From: Roseburia intestinalis L1-82
GTDB lineage: Bacteria > Bacillota > Clostridia > Lachnospirales > Lachnospiraceae
Reading direction: 5' to 3'
Assembly: GCF_900537995.1 (NCBI RefSeq)
Contig: NZ_LR027880.1
Span: 4,381,501 to 4,445,500, forward strand
DNA: 64,000 nt
Part shown: in pieces, positions 8,551 through 17,739 of the stretch
Numbering within the stretch: position 1 is the stretch's first letter
Layout of the letters: every line of letters starts with the position of its first letter
Made by a program: the position numbers and the translations under genes
Notes under the pieces: generated by a model
Told to the model about the DNA's origin: nothing
What the model saw: only the letters and a program-made list of their open reading frames with translations
Databases searched by the model: none

Positions 8551-9462
8551 TTAGTTCTCTTCCTTATATTCAAAACCGGTATGGGTATCTACCGTAAAGT
8601 TTAAGTCCTTATCAAATACAATATGTCCTCTTCTGTGACTCCAGCAGCCTACATTTACTGCCACACCAATCGCAGATGGATGGCGTGCGGTATTCTCAAT
8701 GTTAACTCCCATGACAGAATAATTGCCACCCATACCCTGCGGTCCAAGACCAATGGCATTAATACCGTCTTCCAACAATTTCTCCATCTTAGCAGCGTTA
8801 GCATTGTCATTGTGAGAACCTACCGGACGCATCAGTGCCTTTTTCGAATTTAATGCTGCTGTTTCTACGGAAGTACCAACGCCGACACCAACCAAAAGTG
8901 GAGGACATGCATTCAATCCATAAGTTGTCATACGATCTAATACAAACTTGGTCACTCCCTCATAGCCTTCGCCCGGCATTAAAACCGTGGCATTGCCAGG
9001 AAGCGTACAGCCTCCACCTGCCATGTAAGTATAGATTTCACATTTATCGGAATTTGGAACAATGTCCCACCATACAGTAGGGGTTCCTTTTCCTACATTT
9101 TTACCTGTATTGTACTCATCAAAAGTTTCTACGGAATTGTGACGAAGCGGTGTTGCAACTGTAGCCTGCATCACTGCATCCTTCAGTAATGCTTCCAGAT
9201 TATCAATCAGTGGGAATTTTGTTCCACATTTTACCCAGAACTGTAATACACCGGTATCCTGACAGGAAGGACGGTTTAATTTCAATGCCAGTTCCTGGTT
9301 GCGGAACATGGTATCGTAGATGACATTCGTCATAGGAGAATCCTCTTTGTCTCTCAGTTCCTGCAGTTTTGCGATAACATCATCCGGCAGCTTCTTTGCT
9401 GTAAATCCTACGAACTGCGCCATAATATCAGTCATTTTCTTTACTTGTACTTCATTTGACAT
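8551..9462 (-). CDS. ttdA: L(+)-tartrate dehydratase alpha subunit
   Basis: 303 residues, the same length as E. coli TtdA, with matching blocks NRPSCQDTGVLQFWV, PLRHNSVETFDEYNTGKN, YMAGGGCTLPG, LIGL-like IGLGPQGMGGNYSVMG and VAVNVGCWSHRRG. The three cysteines in CQDTG, GGCTLPG and VGCWSHRRG are the expected [4Fe-4S] ligands. With TtdB it converts L-tartrate to oxaloacetate, which can feed fermentation. CTGGAGG precedes the ATG. The upstream gap to the transporter gene contains three palindromic 21-bp repeats. Confidence 0.87.
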   Translation of the reverse strand: MSNEVQVKKMTDIMAQFVGFTAKKLPDDVIAKLQELRDKEDSPMTNVIYDTMFRNQELALKLNRPSCQDTGVLQFWVKCGTKFPLIDNLEALLKDAVMQATVATPLRHNSVETFDEYNTGKNVGKGTPTVWWDIVPNSDKCEIYTYMAGGGCTLPGNATVLMPGEGYEGVTKFVLDRMTTYGLNACPPLLVGVGVGTSVETAALNSKKALMRPVGSHNDNANAAKMEKLLEDGINAIGLGPQGMGGNYSVMGVNIENTARHPSAIGVAVNVGCWSHRRGHIVFDKDLNFTVDTHTGFEYKEEN

Positions 9463-9504
9463 ATTTTTTTCCTCCAGATTTTTTAATAATATAATTTAAA
9501 AGTG

Positions 9505-9570
9505 AAATTTTATCCTACGTGATAAAAATTTTATCCTACGTGATAAAAATTTTATCCTACGGATAAAATG
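9505..9570. repeat. Three tandem copies of a 21-bp palindromic unit
   Basis: TATCCTAC recurs at 9511, 9532 and 9553, a 21-bp period. The first two junctions contain the perfect palindrome GATAAAAATTTTATC. The third copy encodes the last codons and stop of the transporter gene. Exact helical phasing (two turns) suggests a protein-binding array. Alternatively it is a series of weak hairpins regulating expression between transporter and dehydratase. Confidence 0.8.
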
Positions 9571-10828
9571 GAAATGCTATTGGTAAAATAATCATGCTGA
9601 CCACGGTTGCAATGACGATCAACGGCATTCCAGCTTTTACATAATCCATAAATTTATAGTTGCCGGCTCCGACTACCATCGTATTGGCAGGCATTCCGAT
9701 TGGAGTAGCGTAGGCACAGGAACCTCCTATGACACATGCCATCAGGACTGCTCTTGGGTCTGCACCCATTCCCTGGGCAATGGATATACAAATCGGTGCC
9801 ATCAGGGCTGTAGTAGCTGTATTTGACATAAAGTTTGTCATGATACAGCACAGAATAAACACCACAAAAGTGAATAGTACCGGAGAAGGATTTTCACCCA
9901 ATGCTCCAACCACCTTATCTGCAATCAGTTCTCCTGCTCCAGTAACCTCGAGTGCCTTTGCCAGAGAAAGCGTACCTCCAAACAGGAAAATAGTTTTTAA
10001 ATCAATGGATTTTAAAGCATTCTTTTCAGAAATGACACCGGTGAGGATTAATAAAATTGCTCCTACGCAGCCTGTGATACAAAGTTTTACACCAATCTGT
10101 TCTTCAAAAATCATCCCTATCAGGGTGGCAATCAGAATCACCAGCGATAATACTTTTTTCCACTTTGGAACATTGCTAAAATCCTGTGACTCATCAAAAA
10201 TAGAATCATCTGCATCCGTCGTGTCATGATGCGGTAAAATTTTAAATCCGATCGTAGCATAAAATAGAATACCAACGATCAGAATCGGCAAACCGACAAT
10301 CGCATACTCGAAAAATCCAAATTTCAATCCCAACGGTTCAAGTGCAGATTGTGCAATCATATTGCCGGGTGCACCAATCAGTGAAAGATTTCCTCCCATT
10401 GCTGCTGCAAATACTAACGGCATTAAAAGTCTTGACCGCTTATACCCTGACTTCGCTGCAATTCCAATTACAACCGGAATAAGAACTGCTGCCGTACCGG
10501 TGTTGGAAAGAAATCCGCTCATAACTGCCACAATCACCATGATTGCGATAATCAGACTGCGTTCCGTTTTTGCAAATTTTGTTACCAGACTTCCAATCTC
10601 ATTTGCCATACCGGTTTCAAACAATGCCCCGCCTACAATGAACATGGCAACAAACAGAATCACGTTACTGTTGATAAATCCATTGAAAGCATCACTTACG
10701 CTCAACACACCGGTAATCACAAGACCAACACAGACAATCATGGATGTCAGGCCGAGCGGAATCTTCTCTGTAACAAACATGATAATGGCAAATGCCAGAA
10801 ATATTAATGTAATTACTGTCGGGCTCAT
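9557..10828 (-). CDS. SLC13/DASS-family dicarboxylate transporter, probable tartrate/succinate carrier
   Basis: A 423-residue permease with eleven to twelve helices and the two conserved S-N-T motifs of the family: GFLSNTGTAAVLIP in the first half and TNFMSNTATTALMAP in the second. These bind Na+ and carboxylate. Start at 10828 (MSPTVITLIFLAF) because GGAGG lies 6 nt upstream; the earlier in-frame ATG at 10906 adds a basic leader overlapping that site. It is first in a transporter-ttdA-ttdB operon divergent from a LysR gene, so it most likely imports tartrate, perhaps in exchange for a fermentation dicarboxylate. Confidence 0.82.
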   Translation of the reverse strand: MSPTVITLIFLAFAIIMFVTEKIPLGLTSMIVCVGLVITGVLSVSDAFNGFINSNVILFVAMFIVGGALFETGMANEIGSLVTKFAKTERSLIIAIMVIVAVMSGFLSNTGTAAVLIPVVIGIAAKSGYKRSRLLMPLVFAAAMGGNLSLIGAPGNMIAQSALEPLGLKFGFFEYAIVGLPILIVGILFYATIGFKILPHHDTTDADDSIFDESQDFSNVPKWKKVLSLVILIATLIGMIFEEQIGVKLCITGCVGAILLILTGVISEKNALKSIDLKTIFLFGGTLSLAKALEVTGAGELIADKVVGALGENPSPVLFTFVVFILCCIMTNFMSNTATTALMAPICISIAQGMGADPRAVLMACVIGGSCAYATPIGMPANTMVVGAGNYKFMDYVKAGMPLIVIATVVSMIILPIAFPFYP

Positions 10829-10940
10829 AGAAAACCTCCTTTTTTTCTTTTTTATCGTGTTAAAAAGTGACATGGCCTTGTCGTTTTCCTTTTGTAAACA
10901 CATCATATCGCATTTTCAGTATAATGTACATTTCATATAC

Positions 10941-10985
10941 TTGACGTCAGCATAGTTTTTTCCTATACTGAAACTATAGTATAAT
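10941..10985 (+). promoter_or_regulatory. Promoter of the LysR gene with overlapping inverted repeat
   Basis: TTGACG (10941-10946) and TATACT (10964-10969) are 17 bp apart. Inside lies ATAGTTT (10952-10958)-N12-AAACTAT (10971-10977), a dyad of the kind bound by LysR-type regulators, centred between the divergent ttd operon and regulator. A second possible -10, TATAAT, is at 10980. Confidence 0.55.
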
Positions 10986-11011
10986 TTTTCTGTACAATGA
11001 CGGAGGATTCT

Positions 11012-11902
11012 ATGACACTGACACAATTAGAATACTTTTGTATGGTATGCCGCTACCATAGTATTACCCGCGCGGCTGACGCGCTCTATGTTTCCCAGCC
11101 TACGATCTCCACTTCGATCCGGGATCTGGAAAAAGAGTTTCATCTGAAACTTTTTAACCATGGAAAAAACAGAATTTCCCTCACCAAAGACGGTGCGGCT
11201 TTTTATCAGAAAGCAGAATTTATTCTAAAACAGACGCAGGAACTGTACACCGACTTTTCAAATATTGAAAAAAAGCGGCACCCGCTGCGGATCGGTATTC
11301 CTCCTATGATCAGCACGGTATTTTTTCCGCGGGTGACCGACCAGTTTCAGGAACAGTATAATATACCCATTCAGCTTTTAGAATATGGCTCCCTCCGCGC
11401 CCGTACTTTAGTCGACAATGAACAGTTAGATATCGCCATGGCAAATATGGATTTTTATAATCTGGATAAATATAACAGTTATGTCATGATGGAAGACAGA
11501 TATGTCTACTGTGTTTCCAAGACGCACCGGTATGCCGGTGAAAAAGAAATTACAATGGATATGTTAAAAGATGAGCCCATTATCTTATTCAATACGGACT
11601 CTGTTCAAACCCAGACAGTCATCACCCGTCTGCGCAGTGCCGGGATCACACCAAATGTCCACATGTACTGCAGCCAGCTCGTTACTGTCCTTAATTTTGT
11701 CCGGGGTGGTAAATGCGGTGCTTTTTTGTATTCCTCTCTCGCTACCAATCCCCGTGATTTTGTTGTGATCCCGGTATCCCCGGAAATCACCAGTAAATTT
11801 GGTATCATCTGGAAAAAGGGTGTTTTTGTACCGGATCAGTTAACTAAATTTGTAAAATTCATTCAGGAGTATGATGTTACCCCTTATTTACCGAAACTTT
11901 AA
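11012..11902 (+). CDS. LysR-type regulator, probable tartrate-responsive activator
   Basis: N-terminal helix-turn-helix of the LysR family (TLTQLEYFCMVCRYHSITRA, then YVSQPTISTSIRDLEK) followed by the two-lobed effector domain starting near LRIGIPPMISTVFFP. I start at 11012 because GGAGG ends 7 nt upstream; the ATG at 10997 lies on that site. 296 residues, typical length. It is divergent from the transporter-ttdA-ttdB operon, mirroring E. coli ttdR and ttdABT, so it probably activates that operon when tartrate or a related dicarboxylate is present. Confidence 0.85.
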   Translation: MTLTQLEYFCMVCRYHSITRAADALYVSQPTISTSIRDLEKEFHLKLFNHGKNRISLTKDGAAFYQKAEFILKQTQELYTDFSNIEKKRHPLRIGIPPMISTVFFPRVTDQFQEQYNIPIQLLEYGSLRARTLVDNEQLDIAMANMDFYNLDKYNSYVMMEDRYVYCVSKTHRYAGEKEITMDMLKDEPIILFNTDSVQTQTVITRLRSAGITPNVHMYCSQLVTVLNFVRGGKCGAFLYSSLATNPRDFVVIPVSPEITSKFGIIWKKGVFVPDQLTKFVKFIQEYDVTPYLPKL

Positions 11903-11956
11903 TCTGACAGTCTTGTTTTTTATCAACTTGTTTAGAAAACTTTACGGTAACTGCAA

Positions 11957-13312
11957 TCACTCAAAATCTCTGGTAATGTTCGTAAGCCATTTATTTCTGA
12001 AATAGTGAATGAATACCACAGGCATTTTTTCGAACTCGTCCAGGGTCATGACAAAGTATACCCAGACAGGCGGCAGTTTAAAAACATATGCAGCAAGAAA
12101 AGTAAGTGGGACTGCAACAAGCCACATAAATATAGTATCTACGATCATTCCAAATCTGGTATCACCGCCACCCCTGAAGCAGCCGCATATAAGACAGGTA
12201 TTAATACCTTCGCCCACAAAACGCCAGGTTGTCATAATGATAAAAATGCCAAGATAATAAATAGCCGTCTCTGTTAATTTATCCCGGTAGAAATCCAGTA
12301 TCATAGGACGGATCGCCAGAATAACGACACATCCGATCAGGCTGACAATAAATGTTATTCTAAGCATTCGTTTTCCGTACTCTCTTGCTGTATCGATGCG
12401 GTCTTTCCCAAGTTCCTGACTGACAATGATCGTAGTAGCGTTGGCAAAACCACGGCAGGCGATAGCGCCGATATTTACCACCATAACAGCAACGGCATTT
12501 GCTGCAACCATATCATCACTAATATGACCAAGAATTGCTGCAAATGCTGAATTGGCAAAGCTCCAGACAACGTCATTTATCACGGCCGGAGTGGCAATTT
12601 TTATAAAGTCCTGAAACAGAATATCTGATTTTGCAAAGAAATATTTTATTCTGAATCTGACGTCTGAACTGCGTAATGAGTAAATCAGACAAATCAACAC
12701 TTCTGAGATTCTGGCAATCACAGTGCCAAGTGCAACACCGGTAACACCGAGCTTTGGAAGACCAAACAATCCAAAAATAAAGGATGCATTACAAAGTACA
12801 TTGACACAAAGCGAAACAATATACGTAACCGACGGCAGCATGATTTTCCCGATGCTTCGGAGAGAGCTCATAAAAATCTGTGAGAATCCCATGAATAAAA
12901 ATGAAAATGAAATCACCTTCAGATACTCACTTCCGGCAGCGATCGTGTCAGGACTGTTTGTAAAAATCTTCATAATTGCCGTTGGCATAGTAAAAGAGAT
13001 AACAAAAAATATAAGAGAAATAATCAGGGAGATACGTTCTGCGAGACCAAGAATCTTCTCAACTGTCTTTTTATCACCTTTTCCCCAGTACTGGGCACAT
13101 AAAACCGAAGTACCTGTTGCCATTCCATAATATAAGCAGAAAAGAATAAACGTATACTGGTTCGCAAGCGATGAAGCCGACATGGCAGTCTGGCTCACGT
13201 ATCCAAGCATTACCGTGTCTGCAATGTTTACCAATGTTCCGATCAGATTTTGGAGCATAATCGGAAATGCTAATGTCGATGCATATTTTAAGAAATCTTT
13301 TTTATTTAACAT
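11957..13312 (-). CDS. MATE family efflux transporter
   Basis: 451 residues with twelve predicted helices. Family segments include LAFPIMLQNLIGTLVNIADTV, VLCAQYWGKGDKK, and the loop-rich second half with CLICGCFRGGGDTRFGM. No substrate motif is recognisable. The ribosome-binding site is AAGGAAG. It has its own promoter with a palindrome over the -10, so it is probably induced individually. It is convergent with the LysR gene. Confidence 0.87.
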   Translation of the reverse strand: MLNKKDFLKYASTLAFPIMLQNLIGTLVNIADTVMLGYVSQTAMSASSLANQYTFILFCLYYGMATGTSVLCAQYWGKGDKKTVEKILGLAERISLIISLIFFVISFTMPTAIMKIFTNSPDTIAAGSEYLKVISFSFLFMGFSQIFMSSLRSIGKIMLPSVTYIVSLCVNVLCNASFIFGLFGLPKLGVTGVALGTVIARISEVLICLIYSLRSSDVRFRIKYFFAKSDILFQDFIKIATPAVINDVVWSFANSAFAAILGHISDDMVAANAVAVMVVNIGAIACRGFANATTIIVSQELGKDRIDTAREYGKRMLRITFIVSLIGCVVILAIRPMILDFYRDKLTETAIYYLGIFIIMTTWRFVGEGINTCLICGCFRGGGDTRFGMIVDTIFMWLVAVPLTFLAAYVFKLPPVWVYFVMTLDEFEKMPVVFIHYFRNKWLTNITRDFE

Positions 13313-13367
13313 ACAGTAGTTCTTCCTTAGTTCTTAGAATTTATATATAACAATTGACTGACCATAC

Positions 13368-13399
13368 AGACTATACTGTCTGCAGATAATATATGCAAA
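13368..13399 (-). promoter_or_regulatory. Promoter of the MATE gene with CAGAC/GTCTG dyad
   Basis: On the minus strand TTGCAT (13394-13399), 17 bp spacer, TATAGT (13371-13376). The dyad CAGACTATACTGTCTG (13368-13383) overlaps the -10. The same promoter core recurs upstream of the DUF4143 ATPase gene at 28541-28569. Confidence 0.6.
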
Positions 13400-13421
13400 C
13401 AGGAGTCATTCTTCTATATTC

Positions 13422-15140
13422 TTAAAGCATGATTACCGCAGCATCAAGCCCCTCAACTTTTCCATTAAACGGTTCATCTCTAAGCAAATTATATTTTCCC
13501 TCATACTCGCTAAAGTTCTTTGCATTACTGCTGCAATTAAAAATCAAGGCAATTGTCTCTTCGACATTTTTTCGAATCAGGACTATTGTTTCTTCCTCAT
13601 CCTTTGTAATTGCCCCGATCAGTTCGCCTTCTGAAATACACGCATGTTTTTTTCGGATCCAAAGCAGCTGTTTATACCATTCATACATCTCTTTGTCCTG
13701 ATATTCTTCATCCCAGTACATACCGCGCCTGCAATCCGGATCGTTTGCTCCCGGCATCGCAAACTCATCCCCATAATAAATCATTGGCATTCCCGGCAAT
13801 AACAGCTGAAAAGCCGCTGCCAGATGCTGTTTTTTCTTATTTCCATTACACAGATGTAAAAATCTTGCTGTGTCATGGCTGTCAATCAGATTCCACATAA
13901 GAGGATAACATTTTTTATTTAAACGTCCCTTCAAATATCCAAGATTCTGTATAAACTGACTGACCTGTATCTTTTCATCTGCCAGCAGATCGATCAGATT
14001 CAGATAAAACGGATAGTTCATGACCGTATCCCATTCATCTCCCTCAAGAAAATCTCCTGCATAATGCCAGATTTCTCCAATGATCAGCATATCCTTTTTT
14101 ACAGCCTTGACCGCTCTTCTAAAATTCTTCCAGAAATAATGACTGATCTCGTCTCCTACATCCATTCGCCATCCGTCAATATTACATTCCTTAATCCAAT
14201 AGCACGCAACATCTGTAATGAATTTCTCAACTTCAGGATTTTTCAGATTTAGCTTAGGCATTCCGCCATAGTATCCGAAACATTTATAGTTTGGAATCTC
14301 TCCTCTTTCACTTTTAAGTGGAAATTTCTCAATATAATACCAGTCCAGATATTTCGATTTTTCTCCCTTTTCCATGATATCTTCAAATGCAAAAAATTCT
14401 CTTCCTGTATGGTTGAACACTGCATCCATGACGATTTTCATTCCGCGCTTATGAGCTTCCTGTACCAGTTCCCTGAGATCTTCTGTCGTTCCAAATGATG
14501 GATCGATCTGATAATAATCAATGGTATCGTACTTATGACTTGAATTTGATTTAAAGACAGGTGTCATATACAAAACATCGATTCCCAGATTCTGAACGTG
14601 ATCCAGATGTTCAATTATTCCTCTGAGATCACCATGCAGATCATCCATAGACGAAATTGGTGCTTTATACCATTGTTCCTTATCTACCTGCTGCGATGCT
14701 GCAAAACGGGCCGGAAAAATCTGATACACGACCTTATTTGCTGCCCAGTCCGGCACCTCAAACATTTCTTCTTCCCGAAGATTCTGCGGACAATCAAACA
14801 TTCTGTCCCTGTTTGTGATGCATTCCTTAGAAAACTCATAATTGCCATAATATATTTTTTCACCCTGCGTGTCCGTAAATTCAAAATAATATCTGAGACA
14901 TATCAGATGCATCTGAAGCTGTGCTTCATAATAATCATGAAACTGTGAAGTGGCAATCTTCTTCATCAGAATAGTCTTCCGCGTATCCTTGCACTCCATT
15001 GGTATATACTTATCTTCACAGTGAAGGAAGATCTCCTTCATATCATCTTTTTTAACCTGCACACGTATCACAAACAGATCCTTATCAATTGCGTAACAGA
15101 ATCTTTTGTCCATATCATGATAAATTGCTGAATATTCCAT
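13422..15140 (-). CDS. Cytoplasmic GH13 alpha-glycosidase (neopullulanase/alpha-amylase-like)
   Basis: 572 residues. An N-terminal beta domain (about 1-120) precedes a GH13 barrel with conserved regions: MDAVFNHTG (region I), WRMDVGDEI with the nucleophile Asp (II), IIGEIWHYAG with the acid/base Glu (III) and LIDSHDTARFL with the third Asp (IV). There is no signal peptide, so it should act on imported malto- or isomalto-oligosaccharides. Neopullulanase/cyclomaltodextrinase and alpha-glucosidase are both plausible. The start at 15140 (MEYSAIYHD) has GGAGG five nt upstream; the ATG at 15152 overlaps that site. Confidence 0.85.
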   Translation of the reverse strand: MEYSAIYHDMDKRFCYAIDKDLFVIRVQVKKDDMKEIFLHCEDKYIPMECKDTRKTILMKKIATSQFHDYYEAQLQMHLICLRYYFEFTDTQGEKIYYGNYEFSKECITNRDRMFDCPQNLREEEMFEVPDWAANKVVYQIFPARFAASQQVDKEQWYKAPISSMDDLHGDLRGIIEHLDHVQNLGIDVLYMTPVFKSNSSHKYDTIDYYQIDPSFGTTEDLRELVQEAHKRGMKIVMDAVFNHTGREFFAFEDIMEKGEKSKYLDWYYIEKFPLKSERGEIPNYKCFGYYGGMPKLNLKNPEVEKFITDVACYWIKECNIDGWRMDVGDEISHYFWKNFRRAVKAVKKDMLIIGEIWHYAGDFLEGDEWDTVMNYPFYLNLIDLLADEKIQVSQFIQNLGYLKGRLNKKCYPLMWNLIDSHDTARFLHLCNGNKKKQHLAAAFQLLLPGMPMIYYGDEFAMPGANDPDCRRGMYWDEEYQDKEMYEWYKQLLWIRKKHACISEGELIGAITKDEEETIVLIRKNVEETIALIFNCSSNAKNFSEYEGKYNLLRDEPFNGKVEGLDAAVIML

Positions 15141-15437
15141 AATAACCTCCATTCTTGCGTGTGAAAAATCTTATTTTTTATACTATTTCCCCTCTACCTG
15201 TTCTTTTTCCTGTATTTTAGCTTACTTTTTCAAATAATTCTAACGTGCCAAAGGTCGGATGTCGATGGTTTTTTGACCATTATTTACTCTAATTTATCAC
15301 AAGTAGCAGGAAAAGCAACTATCCATTTCGCTCTGTAAAATGTTTATGGAAAATTCATTCGACAAATCATGCTTTCCGAACTAAAATAAGAATGCGATAT
15401 GATAATTTCATGATCCTATGAAAGGAGACAACATGAT

Positions 15438-15950
15438 ATGAAGAATAAAAAATATTCCATCGTTTATAGCAGCTTAACAGGTAATACCAAGGTGCTGGCT
15501 GATGCAATCCACGAGGCATTACCTCAGGATGAATGTGAGTATTTCGGTGTGTCCGACACAGTGATCCCTTCTTCCGAACTGCTCTATATCGGATTTTGGA
15601 CAGACAAGGGTAATGCAGATACCAGGACATTACAGCTATTATCGCAGTTAAAGAATAAACAGATTTTTCTGTTTGGAACTGCAGGCTTTGGTGGCAGTGA
15701 TATCTATTTTCGGAAAATCCTGAGTCAGGTTAAGCAGTTCATTGACGCAAGCAATGTTATCGTCGGAGAGTATATGTGTCAGGGCAGAATGCCGCAGTCT
15801 GTCCGGGAACGCTACTTGGAAATGAAGGAAGCTCCTGATCATCCGGCAAATCTTGATGTATTGATCCAGAATTTTGACTGTGCATTGTCTCACCCTGATG
15901 CCAATGACCTGGAAAAACTGAAAGAAGCCGTTATGGATCCATCCTTCTGA
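15438..15950 (+). CDS. Flavodoxin-like FMN protein
   Basis: 170 residues starting with the phosphate-binding loop of flavodoxins, SSLTGNTKVLADAI, and a later glycine-rich FGTAGFGGS segment, followed by VGEYMCQGRMPQSVRERY. The protein probably binds FMN and transfers electrons in the cytoplasm. The GRMPQSVRERY region is typical of the multidomain-independent flavodoxin family in Clostridia. AAGGAGA precedes the start. An ATG five nt earlier is out of frame and stops after two codons. It stands alone, so the redox partner cannot be named. Confidence 0.8.
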   Translation: MKNKKYSIVYSSLTGNTKVLADAIHEALPQDECEYFGVSDTVIPSSELLYIGFWTDKGNADTRTLQLLSQLKNKQIFLFGTAGFGGSDIYFRKILSQVKQFIDASNVIVGEYMCQGRMPQSVRERYLEMKEAPDHPANLDVLIQNFDCALSHPDANDLEKLKEAVMDPSF

Positions 15951-15964
15951 TAAGACCATAAAAT

Positions 15965-16000
15965 AAGGCAGCCCCACATAGCTGAGTCTGCCTTACTCTC
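15965..16000. terminator. Hairpin between convergent flavodoxin-like and EAL genes
   Basis: AAGGCAG (15965-15971) pairs with CTGCCTT (15988-15994). Flanks are TTATTTTAT on the minus strand and a broken T-run on the plus strand. Confidence 0.6.
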
Positions 16001-16001
16001 T

Positions 16002-17693
16002 TTATTTAACGTTGATGCCACTGGCATATTGCTGCAGAAACTGTTTCTTTCCACATGGTCTTCCAAAATAATATCCCTGCAGATAATCAACCTTCATTTC
16101 TTTCATTTTCAGAAGCCATTCTTTTTCCTCGATGCCTTCTGCGCATATCCTGACGTCAATACTATGTACCATGGGGATGATATTTTTATATAATTCATAA
16201 TCCCTGTCACTGTTCATCGCCTTGGCAGTAAAATCCCTATCCATTTTCACGTAACTTGGACTCATATCACGGATACAATGAAGATTCGAATATCCTGTTC
16301 CAAAATCATCGATCACAAAGGGAATCCCGTTCTTGTCCAGAGTTTTACGGAATTTACAGAACGAAGGTGTCATATCCATAAATCCGCTTTCTGTCATTTC
16401 AACACATAAGCATTCCATCTGTAATGAATATTTTTGAATTGCATCCAGAATATCCCGCTCCACATTGCCTTGCAGGATCTGAACATAGGATACATTTACA
16501 TTCATCCGGAAGTCAGGAATATATTTCTGCATTTCACAGCACATTGCTGCAGCTTCGTTCAAAATATATCTTCCAGCGGGAATGATCAATCCGGTCTCTT
16601 CCAATAATGGGATAAACTCCATCGGTGAAACAAACTCCCGCCCTTCTTCCGTTATCATGGAGAAACGCATCAGTGCCTCTGCTCCAATGATCTGTTCGGA
16701 CTGACAGTCCACGATCGGCTGGTAGTATACTTCAAAGCCATCATAATGGTTCACAATAGCATTACGAAGTGTTGCTATGATTCTTCCTTTTCGTAAAAAG
16801 ACCTCATAGTCATCCTGGTCAAAAATATAGAATCCATTTTTACCCATGCTTTTTGCCTGTTTCAAGGCAAATTCAAACTTTTTGCGGCACTCTTCGGTTC
16901 CCTCCCAAAATGTTGCTGCATCTATAACACCAATAGAAATAGAAAATATAGCTTCATAATTTTCGGCTACTATGAAATTATGAAGTTTATCTGTAATCTT
17001 TTCTTTCAGTGCCACAGCGTCTTCTGCGGAGGAAGCTTCCAGATCCACGATCACATACTGATCCGCTACCAGATGGTAAATTCTCTGCTTGTCTGAAAGG
17101 CATTCCTTCATACAGCCGGCTACGCTTTTCAGGATATAATTACCATAATCAGCTCCCCTGGAGCTATTGATCGCTCCAAAGTCATCAATTCCTACATGCA
17201 TAAAAAATCCCTTGGTAATGGATTCTTTTTGTGCACGCAGGTAAGCAAGGAATTCCGGTCCGCCAAGCAGTCCTGTGACATTATCGGCTCTTCTCCTGTT
17301 GCCGGTCTCATTCAGACACCCGACCAGATACTCTGCCTTTCCCTGCTGATCAATGATCACGATACCACGGCTGTTAATCCAGACCGGCATACCTTCTTTA
17401 TCAAGCCACCTGTAATGAAGATTATGTATATTTTCTCTTCCTTCGCATATATCCGCAAGATGCTTTGCAAGCATCCTGCGGTCTTCCTCATATACTACCT
17501 TCATAACTTCATTTGCAGCATCTGTCAGAACATTTTTCGACATATTAAACCGTTCCACAGCTGACTGTGAAATCTCAAAGGTATTATTCTGCAGATCAAA
17601 TATATACAGGTAATCATCCATACATTCTGTAATGATCTCAAATAAGATTTCTGCTGTCTGCTCTCCAAACACTCTAAATATATCATTAATCAC
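16002..17693 (-). CDS. c-di-GMP phosphodiesterase (PAS - degenerate GGDEF - EAL)
   Basis: 563 residues. A PAS-like fold occupies about 20-130, a GGDEF-family domain about 135-300 and an EAL domain about 310-555. The GGDEF signature is lost (ADQYVIVDLEAS is in its place), so no cyclase activity is expected. The EAL domain keeps EALMRF, ECLCVEMTES, IDDFGTGYSN and AEGIEEKEW plus YLQGYYFGRP, that is, the metal ligands and catalytic residues, so it should hydrolyse c-di-GMP. The start is GTG at 17693 after GGAAGGAAAG. It lies 46 bp downstream of a chemoreceptor gene and may be co-transcribed, linking it to motility. Confidence 0.87.
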   Translation of the reverse strand: MINDIFRVFGEQTAEILFEIITECMDDYLYIFDLQNNTFEISQSAVERFNMSKNVLTDAANEVMKVVYEEDRRMLAKHLADICEGRENIHNLHYRWLDKEGMPVWINSRGIVIIDQQGKAEYLVGCLNETGNRRRADNVTGLLGGPEFLAYLRAQKESITKGFFMHVGIDDFGAINSSRGADYGNYILKSVAGCMKECLSDKQRIYHLVADQYVIVDLEASSAEDAVALKEKITDKLHNFIVAENYEAIFSISIGVIDAATFWEGTEECRKKFEFALKQAKSMGKNGFYIFDQDDYEVFLRKGRIIATLRNAIVNHYDGFEVYYQPIVDCQSEQIIGAEALMRFSMITEEGREFVSPMEFIPLLEETGLIIPAGRYILNEAAAMCCEMQKYIPDFRMNVNVSYVQILQGNVERDILDAIQKYSLQMECLCVEMTESGFMDMTPSFCKFRKTLDKNGIPFVIDDFGTGYSNLHCIRDMSPSYVKMDRDFTAKAMNSDRDYELYKNIIPMVHSIDVRICAEGIEEKEWLLKMKEMKVDYLQGYYFGRPCGKKQFLQQYASGINVK

Positions 17694-17739
17694 AACAAAA
17701 ACTTTCCTTCCGACAACTTCACTCTATTCCTGCCATTTT

